NCBI GenBank assembly: GCA_022842885.1
Contig: JALHOR010000008.1
Location: 1-64,000 of the forward strand
Reading direction: 5' to 3'
Origin: Anaerolineae bacterium
GTDB lineage: Bacteria; Chloroflexota; Anaerolineae; Aggregatilineales; Phototrophicaceae
DNA length: 64,000 nt
The notes under the pieces were generated by a model. That model worked only from the letters and a program-made list of their open reading frames with translations, did no database searches and was not told the origin of the DNA. Below are positions 9,278 to 17,966 of this stretch, piece after piece. The translations under genes and the position numbers were made by a program. The first letter of the stretch is position 1, and each line of letters starts with the position of its first letter.

Positions 9278-10936
9278 TTAATGAGTGATAACCAATTCAC
9301 CAGCCCGCAATTCCCACACTTGCGTAGCGACATGCTCCACGAACCAGCGGTCATGACTGACGGCTAAAATCGCGCCGGGGAAATGGCGTAATGCTTCTTC
9401 TAATGCTTCCAAACTCAGCAAATCGAGATGATTGGTCGGTTCATCCAGCAGCAGCACATTGGCTTTAGATGCGATGAGGCGTGCCAGCGCCAATTTGCGT
9501 TTCTGCCCCAAACTGAGTTCGCCAACGGTTTTATAGGGCAAACTAGCATCAGTGAATAAGCCGCTGCGATGCAACTCTGCCAATAAATCGCGGTCTTCGC
9601 CGTGTGCCACTTCCCGATATGCTGCCAAAACATGCTGCGCTGGATTCAGCGTTTCGCCTTCTTGGTCAAGATAACCAACGTGGGCGCTGCCTGCAATGTT
9701 TATGCTGCCGTTATCCGGCGTTAGCTGCCCGATGAGCATCTTGAGCAGGGTGCTTTTGCCCGTGCCGTTGGGCGCTACCAATACGATATGCTCGCCTTTT
9801 GGCACGACGCCGCTAATGTTGCTGAACAAGCAGGTATCGCCATAGGCTTTTGATAAATCCGTGAAGCGTAATGGTTCTTGCGCGTGCAATTCCAGCGGCA
9901 CAAATTCAAACCGAATTGTCCAGCGATGTGCCGGATTATCAGGCATGGTGTCTTCCAGTGTAGCAATGCGTTGTTTGGCATCACGGATTTTTTTGCTCTG
10001 AGTTTGTTCTGAATTAGCTTTTCTGGCATTGAATAACAACTTATCCCCATCCGGCATCGCTGGCGTGGCACGCGGATTATGCACCAATTGTTTTGCTTGG
10101 CGCTTCAGCCGTTTGATTTCGCTGCGCTGTTCGATGTATTCTGTCAATGCCTTTTCATATTCGGCGTCGCGTTGCGCCAGAAAATCTTCATAATTGCCCT
10201 GATAGACTTTTAGCCCATGCGTCACGGGCGAAAGTTCAATGATGTGCGTCGCCACTTGATTGATGAAATGGCGGTCGTGCGTCACCATCAGCAAGGCATG
10301 AGGATAACTGAGTAGATAATTTTCCAGCCACGCGATGCCCGCAAAATCGAGATGATTGGTCGGCTCATCCAGAATCAGCAAATCGGGTTCACGCAACAGT
10401 AACCCCGCCAAGGCTACCCGTGTCTTTTCACCGCCGCTTAAACTGCGTATGGGACGCTGCACATCCAGATATTCAATGCTTAATCCGGCGAAAATTTCTT
10501 TCAGCCGTGCCTCTAGTGTATACCCGCCGCGTCGTTCAAATTCAGCTTGGGCTGTGCCGTATTTTTCTAGCAGAGATGCCATCTGATTTTCTAAAATCAG
10601 GGTCATCATTTGCTGTTCCAAATGTTCCAATTGGCACCGTAAATCATCCAAGGTGCCACTGGCTTGTTCGATATAGTGCTGCACGCTGACATCGGGCGCG
10701 GCAGTCACTTCTTGCGGCAAATAGCCTGTGATGGCACCCGGCGCAAACCGGATGCTGCCCCCATCGGCAGGTTCTTCGCCCGTCAAAATGCGTGCCAGTG
10801 TGGTTTTGCCTGCGCCATTTTCGCCCACCAATGCCGCCCGTTCCCCGCGATTCAGATGCAAGCTAATATTGTCCAGCACGAGTTTCGCGCCGTAAGTTTT
10901 GTGGAGTCCGTTGATATTCAGGATTTCGTAAGACAT
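9278..10936 (-). CDS. ABC-F family ATPase (ribosome-associated, translation or antibiotic-resistance type)
   Basis: 552 residues with two ABC ATPase domains and no membrane segments. Domain 1 has GENGAGKTT (about residue 38) and LSGGEKTRVALAGLLL; domain 2 has APNGTGKST and a variant signature LSLGQKRKLALARL. A charged inter-domain linker (about 235-310) is present, as in ABC-F proteins that insert into the ribosomal E site. The start MSYEILNINGLHKTYG at 10936 follows GGAGG (10943-10949) and gives the family N-terminus; a longer reading to 11038 runs into heptad repeat sequence and is unlikely. Whether it confers antibiotic resistance cannot be told. Upstream it has a heptad array and a terminator hairpin that may attenuate it. 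Confidence 0.88.
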   Translation of the reverse strand: MSYEILNINGLHKTYGAKLVLDNISLHLNRGERAALVGENGAGKTTLARILTGEEPADGGSIRFAPGAITGYLPQEVTAAPDVSVQHYIEQASGTLDDLRCQLEHLEQQMMTLILENQMASLLEKYGTAQAEFERRGGYTLEARLKEIFAGLSIEYLDVQRPIRSLSGGEKTRVALAGLLLREPDLLILDEPTNHLDFAGIAWLENYLLSYPHALLMVTHDRHFINQVATHIIELSPVTHGLKVYQGNYEDFLAQRDAEYEKALTEYIEQRSEIKRLKRQAKQLVHNPRATPAMPDGDKLLFNARKANSEQTQSKKIRDAKQRIATLEDTMPDNPAHRWTIRFEFVPLELHAQEPLRFTDLSKAYGDTCLFSNISGVVPKGEHIVLVAPNGTGKSTLLKMLIGQLTPDNGSINIAGSAHVGYLDQEGETLNPAQHVLAAYREVAHGEDRDLLAELHRSGLFTDASLPYKTVGELSLGQKRKLALARLIASKANVLLLDEPTNHLDLLSLEALEEALRHFPGAILAVSHDRWFVEHVATQVWELRAGELVITH

Positions 10937-10959
10937 GGTGCTGCCTCCGTGATAATTTA

Positions 10960-11024
10960 AGTCCGTAGTCTCTAGTTCACAGTCTCTAGTGCTGAGTCTG
11001 CTTTGAAAATAGTGCTGAGTCTTT
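10960..11024. repeat. heptad-periodic repeat array 1
   Basis: Six consecutive 7-base units of the form AGTNNNN fill 10960-11001 with no phase error. After nine bases two more units (AGTGCTG, AGTCTTT) follow at 11011-11024. Same pattern as arrays at 12529, 19759 and others. Confidence 0.75.
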
Positions 11025-11132
11025 GCAACGCTACGCATAGCCTTTAGCGATCAGCTTTTCTCTTTTGAATATTTCTCAGCGAAATCTCGGTGTTCTCTGT
11101 GCCTCTGTGGTTCAACTGCTTTTAGCTAGAAT

Positions 11133-11164
11133 CAAAAACGCCGTACAGGACAACCTGTACGGCG
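11133..11164 (-). terminator. rho-independent terminator (minus strand), possible ABC-F attenuator
   Basis: An 11-bp perfect stem (CGCCGTACAGG at 11139-11149 with its complement at 11154-11164, loop of four). Read on the minus strand it is followed by TTTTTGATT. It lies 325 bases after the MBL gene and 200 bases before the ABC-F start, so it either ends the MBL transcript or attenuates ABC-F. Confidence 0.7.
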
Positions 11165-11315
11165 CACAATAGCCAGACGATAACGACTCAGCGATGACTC
11201 TGCATAGCGACGAACACAGATTGACCCTCAATGGGAATTAACTGTTGTTGTCGCTTTGTTCCATGTTTTATCCTGACACTCCGATTCAACATAATCACAG
11301 GAGGTTTTCAACCAC

Positions 11316-11387
11316 ATGACCCGCCGTGACCTTTACATTAAAGCAAAAAATGCCGGCGCTGTCAATCATCTTGAAGATGAAAAATGA
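11316..11387 (+). CDS. possible 23-residue small protein
   Basis: ATG at 11316, stop TGA at 11385-11387, preceded by a full AGGAGG (11299-11304) 11 bases upstream. The predicted peptide MTRRDLYIKAKNAGAVNHLE is charged and has no signal or membrane segment. No family is recognised. The strong ribosome-binding site is the only real evidence, and chance occurrence is possible. Confidence 0.3.
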   Translation: MTRRDLYIKAKNAGAVNHLEDEK

Positions 11388-11488
11388 TAATTTTGAGGCT
11401 ATTTTCGTAGGGAAATATGCTGTATCTCTACAACGACGCGCTTTTCGCGCAATGTGGTGATGAGCCGAGGCTTTTCTTTGAATAGCTT

Positions 11489-12484
11489 TCAAAGAAGATG
11501 ATAATGCATGACATCACCATTTTCTATCCGATTAATCTCTCCGCGCTGTCGCAAATATTCGAGATGGGCTAGGGCTTCGGCTAAGGCAAAGCGCCATTCG
11601 TGCGGGCTGAAATGCTCGGTGTTAAAAATGGCAAGGCTGACGGTATAAGGATTGGTTGCGCCCGCGTGTAATGCTTGCAATGTCGTCTGAAGGCGGTCGT
11701 AATGATGCTGTAATAATTCTTCGATACGTCCGCGCCAATCGGTGATGAGGGTTTTATGTCCCGGCAGCGCCAAACGCACTTCCAATGTCGCCAAATCGTG
11801 CAACGATTCCAAAAAATGTACCAACGGATTCGGGTCGCTCTTGCGCCATAGCCCAATATTGGGCGTGATTTTCATCAGCACATGGTCGCCGGAGAGCAGC
11901 AGTTGATCGTCAGCATCATAAAATAAAAGCTGCCCATCGCTGTGACCGGGAGCATGAATCGTCTGAAATAGGCGGTCGCCTAAACGGATGGATGTGGCGG
12001 GCTGAATCACCTCAATCGTCGGAGGGTGTGGAAATGTCATAGCGCGGGTATCGCCCATGCGTCCAGCAACGGTTGCTGCCATCGCCAGCGGCATCCCATT
12101 ATCAGCCAGATACGCGACAAAATTATCTGCCAGTTCTGAACTGCGCCACACGCGGTCTGCCTGCGCCTGTTCTAGGGGCGATGTTTTCACTGAGATAGTG
12201 CGTCCGTTAGCGGCTGCCGCTGCCTGCAACCAGCCTGCCATGCCAAAATGGTCAGGATGCACATGCGTCAGCACAATTTGTTCAATGTGTTCTGGCAGGA
12301 GTTGCAATTCGGCAAAGATGCTGCGCCATGTGGCTTCGCCTTCGGGCGTATGAATGCCCGTGTCTACGATTGTCCAGCCGTCACGCCCCCGTAACAGATA
12401 ACAATTCACAATTCGCAGCGCAAAGGGCAGCGGCAACTGGGCTTGATACAGGTCATCGGCAATGCGCGTGAGGCTATCGGGCAT
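11489..12484 (-). CDS. metallo-beta-lactamase-fold hydrolase (LACTB2/glyoxalase II-like)
   Basis: About 331 residues. Zinc ligands are visible in order: HVHPDH (LTHVHPDHFG), the histidine in HAPGHSDG, the aspartate in LLSGDHVL, and the histidine in LALPGHK. The C-terminal about 80 residues form a helical, winged-helix-like tail (LAHLEYLRQRGEINRIENG) as in LACTB2-type members. It probably hydrolyses a thioester, phosphodiester or similar; substrate unknown. The start at 12484 (MPDSLTRIADDLYQ) follows AAGGAAG; an upstream extension to 12601 reads through a heptad repeat and is unlikely. Confidence 0.85.
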   Translation of the reverse strand: MPDSLTRIADDLYQAQLPLPFALRIVNCYLLRGRDGWTIVDTGIHTPEGEATWRSIFAELQLLPEHIEQIVLTHVHPDHFGMAGWLQAAAAANGRTISVKTSPLEQAQADRVWRSSELADNFVAYLADNGMPLAMAATVAGRMGDTRAMTFPHPPTIEVIQPATSIRLGDRLFQTIHAPGHSDGQLLFYDADDQLLLSGDHVLMKITPNIGLWRKSDPNPLVHFLESLHDLATLEVRLALPGHKTLITDWRGRIEELLQHHYDRLQTTLQALHAGATNPYTVSLAIFNTEHFSPHEWRFALAEALAHLEYLRQRGEINRIENGDVMHYHLL

Positions 12485-12850
12485 GAGAACTTCCTTGATA
12501 AAGCACCAGAAACAGTGAATGTGTAACAAGTATAAAGTTGAAAGTGCCAAGTAGAAAGCCAGCAATCGCTTTAATCTATTCTCCGCAGCCCCCATCATCA
12601 ATCGTTGGTTGGGTTAAGCCGGGTGGTTTTCGCCAAACAAACCTTTGCAGCAGAATGGTTAGAAAAAAACCTATCCAAAAAATCTTTAACAGCATTTTTA
12701 TAACCAAATTCGAGTATAATCTAACTATAAACAAACGATAGTGACAGCATTTTAACTTGCCACTATATATCGAGTCGTGATAGATTTAGTTTGTGAATTG
12801 TAATATCAGTTAGCGCGGCATTCTAACCAACCGCACAGGAGTTCTTTCTC
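12485..12850. other. 366-bp intergenic region with heptad array and a possible promoter
   Basis: It separates the divergent MBL and response-regulator genes. It contains heptad array 2 (12529-12563) and a TATAAT box at 12715-12720 on the plus strand, a plausible -10 for the regulator gene; no clear -35 is seen. The rest shows nothing. Confidence 0.4.
12529..12563. repeat. heptad-periodic repeat array 2
   Basis: Five consecutive 7-base units: four beginning AGT (AGTATAA, AGTTGAA, AGTGCCA, AGTAGAA) and one beginning AGC, with no phase error. Same family as array 1. Confidence 0.75.
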
Positions 12851-13537
12851 ATGCCAGAAAAAATCCTCGTCATTGATGACGAAGAACCTACCGTTCAACT
12901 TATTGGTATCCTGCTGGAAAAACGCGGTTTTGAACCGATTAAGGCGTTCCGTGCCGAAGAAGGGCTGCGGAAAGCGTATCGTTATCAGCCGGATTTGGTC
13001 TTGCTGGATATTATGATGCCGGATATGGATGGCTGGGAAGTCTGTAAACGCCTGCGTGAAATGTCCGATGTGCCGATTATCTTTTTGACGGCACGCAGCG
13101 ATGTGAAAGATGTGGTGCGTGGGTTGGAGATGGGCGCTGATGATTACATTGTGAAACCGTATGATAATGATGAACTGGTAGCGCGAGTACGGGCGCACCT
13201 GCGGCGTTCCCCACGCCCCAACATGAGCGAAGAATTGGTCTTTAACGATGGCGATTTCCGCATCAATTTCATGAACCGCGAAGTCTACGTCCGCAATGAA
13301 ATTCGCCACCTGACGCCCAAAGAATTTAATTTGCTGGCGGTGCTGGTCCGCAATGCCGGGCGCGTCGTGACCCGAACTGAACTGGTGACACAAGCGTGGG
13401 GCGAAGAATACGGTGATGCCATAGACAGCCTGAAATTGTATGTTCACTACCTGCGCCAAAAAGTCGAAGTCAACCCGCAACAACCAGATTATATTCTGAC
13501 TTCGCGGGGTGTGGGCTATCGGTTCGTAAATCGGTAA
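12851..13537 (+). CDS. OmpR/PhoB-family response regulator (orphan)
   Basis: 228 residues. The receiver domain has the acidic pair in VIDDEE, the phospho-acceptor Asp53 in LVLLDIMMPDMDG, and Lys in IVKPY about residue 103. A winged-helix DNA-binding domain follows (LTPKEFNLLAVLVRNAGRVVTR through RGVGYRFVNR). This is a cytoplasmic transcription factor activated by phosphorylation. No histidine kinase gene is adjacent, so its partner is elsewhere. The ribosome-binding site is CAGGAG. A hairpin (13571-13593) follows the stop. Confidence 0.93.
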   Translation: MPEKILVIDDEEPTVQLIGILLEKRGFEPIKAFRAEEGLRKAYRYQPDLVLLDIMMPDMDGWEVCKRLREMSDVPIIFLTARSDVKDVVRGLEMGADDYIVKPYDNDELVARVRAHLRRSPRPNMSEELVFNDGDFRINFMNREVYVRNEIRHLTPKEFNLLAVLVRNAGRVVTRTELVTQAWGEEYGDAIDSLKLYVHYLRQKVEVNPQQPDYILTSRGVGYRFVNR

Positions 13538-13570
13538 GCAGAAGCTGTGTGGTGGTTAGCTTTTAATAAT

Positions 13571-13593
13571 GCCTTCGGCTCAAAACCGAAGGC
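13571..13593 (+). terminator. hairpin after response regulator gene (weak terminator)
   Basis: An 8-bp stem GCCTTCGG / CCGAAGGC with a 7-base loop, 33 bases after the stop. It has no T-run, so termination here is uncertain. Confidence 0.45.
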
Positions 13594-13725
13594 TAGAACG
13601 ACATAAAGTAGCCTGTTCTGTTTGCAATTAACCAATCGCTGTGGTGAGTGGCTTTTTTTGCAGCTATTATTGGCTTGTGTTAAACTGCCGTTACCTAAAT
13701 ATTTTAATTAAGTGAGACTCGATTT

Positions 13726-14694
13726 ATGAAAAATATAAGCAAACGGGCTGACCCGGAAATATTACCTATTTTGGATATGCTGGTGGCAATTGGCTTCGAT
13801 GTTGATTTGAACGATATTGAGGCAACGCGCACTCGAATCGCTGGTGTTCTGGCGAAAATGGCAGAAGGTGCGCCGCCGATAGAAGGGGTTGAAATAACGT
13901 TGCACGAAGCTCCTTACGCTGATGGCTCTTTCGCTGTCCCTCTACGTGTCGTCCATCCCATAGCAAGAACCGGAAAACTCCCCGTTGTTTACTGGATGCA
14001 TGGCGGTGGTTATGTCCTCAACAGCGCCGAAAACGACGATGCGCTATGCAGCTATTTTGCACTGGCGTGGAATTGTGTTGTGGTTTCGGTGGATTATCGG
14101 CTTGCGCCCGAACACCCATTCCCCACGCCGCTTGAGGATTGCTATGTTGGGCTAAAGTGGACTTATGATGCTGCCGAAACGCTCGGCATAGATGCTGCTC
14201 GTATTGCGATTGGTGGGCAAAGTGCGGGCGGTGGGTTGGCGGCGGGCTTGGCGCAAATGACCCGTGACCGGGGCGAAGTGCCACTCCTCTACCAACTGCT
14301 CATTTATCCCATGATTGATGACCGAAATCTAGCACAAGCCAGTGACACGGTTGAAGATACCTATGTTTGGTCACGCTATAGTAATCTCGTAGGCTGGCGT
14401 TCCTATTTGGGGCAAGAACCGGGTACGGAGAATACGCCCCTGTATGCCGCGCCGGGACGCACCGCTAACCTAGAAAATTTACCCCCGGCATATCTGTATG
14501 TGGGCGATGTTGACCTGTTTTATGCGGAAGACCTTGCCTATGCCACCCGATTAAGTCAGGCAGGTGTCCCCGTTGAACTGCATGTATATCCCGGTGGTGT
14601 TCATGCTTTTGAGGTACTCGGCGGCACGACCAAGATTGCCCAGCGGTGTGTCGCTGACCGTGAGCGTGCTATGAAACAGGCACTTCACGGTTAG
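13726..14694 (+). CDS. alpha/beta-hydrolase, hormone-sensitive-lipase (HSL) type esterase
   Basis: 322 residues. The HGGG oxyanion-hole motif (YWMHGGGYVLNSAEND, about residue 92), the substrate-side DYRLAPEHPFP motif, and the nucleophile elbow GGQSAGGGLAAG (Ser about residue 167) are all present. Asp (LYVGDVDLFYAED) and His (YPGGVHAFE) complete the triad. Such cytoplasmic enzymes hydrolyse short- to medium-chain esters. The ribosome-binding site is weak (GTGAG). It stands alone. Confidence 0.9.
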   Translation: MKNISKRADPEILPILDMLVAIGFDVDLNDIEATRTRIAGVLAKMAEGAPPIEGVEITLHEAPYADGSFAVPLRVVHPIARTGKLPVVYWMHGGGYVLNSAENDDALCSYFALAWNCVVVSVDYRLAPEHPFPTPLEDCYVGLKWTYDAAETLGIDAARIAIGGQSAGGGLAAGLAQMTRDRGEVPLLYQLLIYPMIDDRNLAQASDTVEDTYVWSRYSNLVGWRSYLGQEPGTENTPLYAAPGRTANLENLPPAYLYVGDVDLFYAEDLAYATRLSQAGVPVELHVYPGGVHAFEVLGGTTKIAQRCVADRERAMKQALHG

Positions 14695-14745
14695 TTCTTT
14701 CGCTCAAAATGAGTTGGGGATTTGGGGTTAAATCTAAAAACTTAG

Positions 14746-14818
14746 CTCATGCCCACATTGCTTGAAAAGGGCGTTGTTGTAGTGTCGAGGCATGCCTCGA
14801 CACTACGGAAAATCCTCA
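14746..14818 (+). repeat. palindromic repeat P2, left bracket of LRR cassette
   Basis: A 28-base perfect palindrome at 14779-14806 (half-site GTAGTGTCGAGGCA) with family flanks (TTGAAAAGGGCGTTGTT on the left, GGAAAATC on the right). Its core is identical to P3, which lies 1.1 kb away in the opposite orientation on the other side of the LRR gene. Confidence 0.85.
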
Positions 14819-14854
14819 GCACTTTTAACTTTCTGCTTTTAACCTTTAACTCCG
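14813..14854. repeat. heptad-periodic repeat array 3
   Basis: Six 7-base units of the complementary form (NACTTTT/NACCTTT type) in unbroken phase. It lies just after the P2 palindrome and just before the LRR gene stop. The same array recurs at 18571-18612 beside the paralogous LRR gene, so it belongs to the duplicated unit. Confidence 0.75.
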
Positions 14855-14857
14855 TAT

Positions 14858-15703
14858 TTATTCGCGCTTTTTCTTATCTTTGCGCCGTTTGTGCCGCCAG
14901 CGCAGCGCCAACACGCCTATCGCAACCACCCCCACGCCGCCTGCGATCTGACTCACCATCTGCCGCACATGCCATTCTGCCTGATGATTCAGATAGTCCA
15001 ATATCGCCGCCGTGCCTTGTGCCACCACTTCGGGCGGCGGGGAGATGAGGGGGTTATTGTAAATTAGCGAACTGAGAGGAAAACATTCATCTGTGGCTAA
15101 TCGCTGCAATTGTCCCAATTCTATTGGAAGATGATGGATTTGATTGTTGCCGAGATTTAGAAAGCATAATTGTTGCAACTTATCTATTTCCGGGGGCAAA
15201 TTGCTCAACATATTATCATGTAGATGAAGTTCATCAAGGTGTGTAAGGTTGCCAATTTCCGACGGCAATCTATCCAATTGATTATTCCCAAGATTCAGTA
15301 TTTGCAGCGCAGTAAGATTCCCAATTTCAGGTGGCAATTCTTTTAACTGATTCCTCCCCAAATCAAGGATAATCAAGCGCCTAAGATTCCCAATTTCAGG
15401 TGGCAGATTATTTAGTTGATTATCATTTAATAAAAGTATATTTAGATTGGTAAATTGGAAAATCTCCGTCGGAAATGTAATCAATTGATTTTCAGTTAAA
15501 TAGAGCTCTTCAAGATTAGGAAAACCATTAATCTCGGAGGGTAATTTAGTCAAACCCAATCCCATAAGATTAATGCCAGTTTTACCTTTAGCAATAGCTT
15601 CAATAATGCGCTCACGGGCGATGTCTTCCGGCGTTTGTGTGTCTTGTGCGGTGGTGGGAATAACAAACAGCAGGCAGAGGAGAAAAATCAACAGGCGGCG
15701 CAT
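14858..15703 (-). CDS. leucine-rich-repeat surface protein (paralog 1)
   Basis: 281 residues: signal peptide (MRRLLIFLLCLLFVIPTTAQ), about seven to eight 23-residue leucine-rich repeats of the LPPEIGNLxxLxxLxLxxNxL type (about residues 45-215), then one membrane helix (VGVVAIGVLALRW) with a basic tail. The repeats should lie outside the membrane and act as a protein-binding solenoid. It is clearly a paralog of the gene at 18616-19674: signal peptide, C-terminal 50 residues and flanking DNA are nearly the same, but this copy has fewer repeats. Inverted copies of a palindromic element flank it. Confidence 0.88.
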   Translation of the reverse strand: MRRLLIFLLCLLFVIPTTAQDTQTPEDIARERIIEAIAKGKTGINLMGLGLTKLPSEINGFPNLEELYLTENQLITFPTEIFQFTNLNILLLNDNQLNNLPPEIGNLRRLIILDLGRNQLKELPPEIGNLTALQILNLGNNQLDRLPSEIGNLTHLDELHLHDNMLSNLPPEIDKLQQLCFLNLGNNQIHHLPIELGQLQRLATDECFPLSSLIYNNPLISPPPEVVAQGTAAILDYLNHQAEWHVRQMVSQIAGGVGVVAIGVLALRWRHKRRKDKKKRE

Positions 15704-15851
15704 GGGGTGTCCTTTGTATCATTCGCTTACGCCGATTGTAGCAGCAAGCCATGATTTTTGCCCGACGCTTTGCCTATGATTTGGATAGTGCTGAGTGGTG
15801 AGGACTAGAGCGCGTAGACCCTGCTCATCGTGCTGAGTCAAAGCTACATAC

Positions 15852-15955
15852 CCATTTTTGAGATTGACACATTTTCAAAATGAGTGATTTTCCGTAGTGT
15901 CGAGGCATGCCTCGACACTACAACAACGTATTTTTCACACTATCTGAATATGAGC
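15852..15955 (-). repeat. palindromic repeat P3, right bracket of LRR cassette (inverted)
   Basis: A 28-base perfect palindrome at 15894-15921, identical in core to P2. Flanks read in reverse orientation (AATGAGTGATTTTCC on the left; the complement of the TGAAAAATACG flank on the right). At the matching place beside LRR paralog 2 (about 19841) the sequence stops at GTGATTTTC and no palindrome is present. Confidence 0.85.
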
Positions 15956-16032
15956 CACAATTTTAATTCGGTAAATTTCAAATCGGGCATGATGCATCAT
16001 GCCCTGAAAATTTACAGATTGAACCATTGTAA

Positions 16033-16070
16033 GCCCCTCCCTATGAAATGGGGAGGGGTTGGAGTGGGGA
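16033..16070. repeat. CCCCTCC...GGAGGGG hairpin repeat
   Basis: CCCCTCCCTATGAAATGG followed by GGAGGGG and TTGGAGTGGGGA. A close copy in inverse orientation lies at 34826-34862. It directly abuts the stop codon of the oligoendopeptidase gene. Confidence 0.6.
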
Positions 16071-17885
16071 TTACGCCGTCAATATTTCCAATTTAGCCAC
16101 CATATTGCCCAGAATGGCGTAGGTCTTTTCGACGGCTTCCGGCGTGGACATATTGACGCCCGCGATTTTGAGCGCATCCAACGGATACACCGAGCCGCCT
16201 AAACTCAAAAATTGGCGATAATTCTCGGCTGCGCCTGCTTTGCCGGATAACACATCATCGGCTAGGGCGTGCGCCGCGCTGATGCCAGTCGCATATTGGA
16301 ATGTATAAAATGGCACATACAAATGCCCAAAGGTCGCCCAAGTTATGCCCGTTCTTTCGGCATCGTTGGTCAGCGTATCGCCATAACCCGCCGCAAATAA
16401 ATCGCGCATGATGCCATTTAAAATATCAGCGGTCAGCGGTTTGCCCGCTTCAGCGCGGGAATGCACTTCGTATTCAAAGGCTGCCAGCGTGGGCATGATG
16501 AAAAAATAGCGATGAAAATTGCCCATCGCTTCTTCGATGAGCGCAATCTGAAATTCTTTATCGTCCTTTTTCTCCTCAAATAAAAATGCCCGTGTGAGCG
16601 CCTGATTGAAATTGCTGGCGACTTCTGCCACGAACATCGAATAGCGGGCATAAATTTCGGGCTGCATCGTGCGCGAATAATACGAATGCATCGAATGTCC
16701 CAATTCATGCGCCAGCGTACTCAGGCTGCGTAAACCTTCGTTATAAGTCATCATGATGAAGGGATAGGTATCATACGTGCCAGCCGAAAACGCGCCCTGC
16801 CGCTTGCCGATATTCGGCGCGTAATCTACCCAGCGTTGTTCTAAGCACCCGCGAGTCATCGTTTCAACATAATCTGCGCCCAACGGCATCATGCCTTTGC
16901 CAATCCATGCTACGGATTGTTCATATGGCACATCGGGGTCATTTTCAACCAGCGGCGCCCAAATATCCCAAGGATTAATCGTGTCTTGTTTGAGCGCCTT
17001 GCGTTTCACTTCCCAATAGCGATGCCATGTCGGTAAATTGGCTTTATAGGTATTGATGAGATTATGAAAAACTTCGATAGGCAAATTAAACGGGAACAAC
17101 TGCGCTTCCAGTGTTGAGGTATATTTTCTGGCACGCACATCAAATACATTTTGTTTGACGCTGGCGATATAAATGCTGGCAAGCGTATTTTTGAATTGCA
17201 AATGTCCATCCATGTAATGCTGCCATGCCGTGCGTCGCAGCGTGGCATCATTGGTTTGCAATGCCCGCCCCAAACTGCCCTGACTCACATCAAATGATTC
17301 GCCGTTTTTATCCACAGCCGGTTTAAAGGTTAAATCGGTATTGGTGAGTTCGCTGTGGGCGCGGGCAACCATCCGAAACGGGTCATTCGCCATGCCTAAA
17401 ATTTCTTCCACTTCACTAGACCGCACATGCGCCTGCTGCCGGAATAAATTGGCGAAGTAGTGTTGATAAATGGCTAAACGCGATTCATCTTTCATCCACT
17501 GCTGCAACGTCGCTTCACCGATTGCCAGCAGTTCGGGGCGCTGGAACGCCATCAATTTTTCGGCTTCTGCCAGAACGCCCTGCGCCTGACCGACCAGTTC
17601 TTTGGCAGACATATCGCCCGTGTCTACTTGCGTCGCCATATTAGGATAAAAGACCAATGTGCCAACGCGCCGGCGGATGTTGGTCGCCACATCGAACCAA
17701 TCTGCCAAGCGAGCCGGGCTTTGCGATAATGTGCCAATGAAAGGCTTTATATCTTCCAACACAATTTTTAAATCGTTATATTCAGCTTGCCACGCTTCTA
17801 CGGTGGCGAAGACACTCTCTTTATTCCAAGTTTGCGCGATGGGAATATCAGCGCGGGGCAATAATGCTTTTGCGGCGGCAGTCAT
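16071..17885 (-). CDS. pepF: oligoendopeptidase F (M3 family zinc metallopeptidase)
   Basis: 604 residues, a normal length for PepF, which cleaves short peptides in the cytoplasm. The zinc-binding motif is HELGHSMHSYYSRTM (two His and Glu about residues 393-397). The third ligand, a Glu in VAEVASNFNQAL, lies about 28 residues further on. The N-terminal helical region (IKPFIGTLSQSP, VFYPNMATQVDTG) is typical of the family. It starts at 17885 after AGAAAGG. The gene sits between two LRR paralogs, downstream of a toxin-antitoxin pair on the same strand. Confidence 0.9.
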   Translation of the reverse strand: MTAAAKALLPRADIPIAQTWNKESVFATVEAWQAEYNDLKIVLEDIKPFIGTLSQSPARLADWFDVATNIRRRVGTLVFYPNMATQVDTGDMSAKELVGQAQGVLAEAEKLMAFQRPELLAIGEATLQQWMKDESRLAIYQHYFANLFRQQAHVRSSEVEEILGMANDPFRMVARAHSELTNTDLTFKPAVDKNGESFDVSQGSLGRALQTNDATLRRTAWQHYMDGHLQFKNTLASIYIASVKQNVFDVRARKYTSTLEAQLFPFNLPIEVFHNLINTYKANLPTWHRYWEVKRKALKQDTINPWDIWAPLVENDPDVPYEQSVAWIGKGMMPLGADYVETMTRGCLEQRWVDYAPNIGKRQGAFSAGTYDTYPFIMMTYNEGLRSLSTLAHELGHSMHSYYSRTMQPEIYARYSMFVAEVASNFNQALTRAFLFEEKKDDKEFQIALIEEAMGNFHRYFFIMPTLAAFEYEVHSRAEAGKPLTADILNGIMRDLFAAGYGDTLTNDAERTGITWATFGHLYVPFYTFQYATGISAAHALADDVLSGKAGAAENYRQFLSLGGSVYPLDALKIAGVNMSTPEAVEKTYAILGNMVAKLEILTA

Positions 17886-17966
17886 GCGGTTTTGCCTTTC
17901 TGTGCGTTTTTAATTTTTTTTGAACGACAGCATTATGCCGCAGATGAGGGGAAAACACAAAATCGT

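Larger units (their letters stand above)
10937..11488. other. 552-bp gene-poor region upstream of the ABC-F gene
   Basis: It holds a heptad repeat array (10960-11024), a terminator hairpin directed leftward (11133-11164), and a short reading frame with a strong ribosome-binding site (11316-11387). A 65-codon reading frame on the minus strand (11295-11492) starts with TTG and lacks a ribosome-binding site, so it was not taken as a gene. Confidence 0.5.
15704..16070. other. 367-bp intergenic region upstream of LRR paralog 1
   Basis: The first 185 bases match the upstream region of LRR paralog 2 (19675-19850), including AGTGCTG heptads (15787-15807) and the line ending AGTGATTTT. Palindrome P3 follows, then a short unassigned stretch, then a CCCCTCC-type hairpin repeat (16033-16070) at the pepF gene stop. 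Confidence 0.7.

Noticed and set aside
11295-11492. 65-codon minus-strand frame before the ABC-F gene
   Set aside because: TTG start, no ribosome-binding site, no family; possible leader peptide only.
12806-13483. 225-codon minus-strand frame opposite the response regulator
   Set aside because: Shadow of a clear OmpR-family gene, with no ribosome-binding site.
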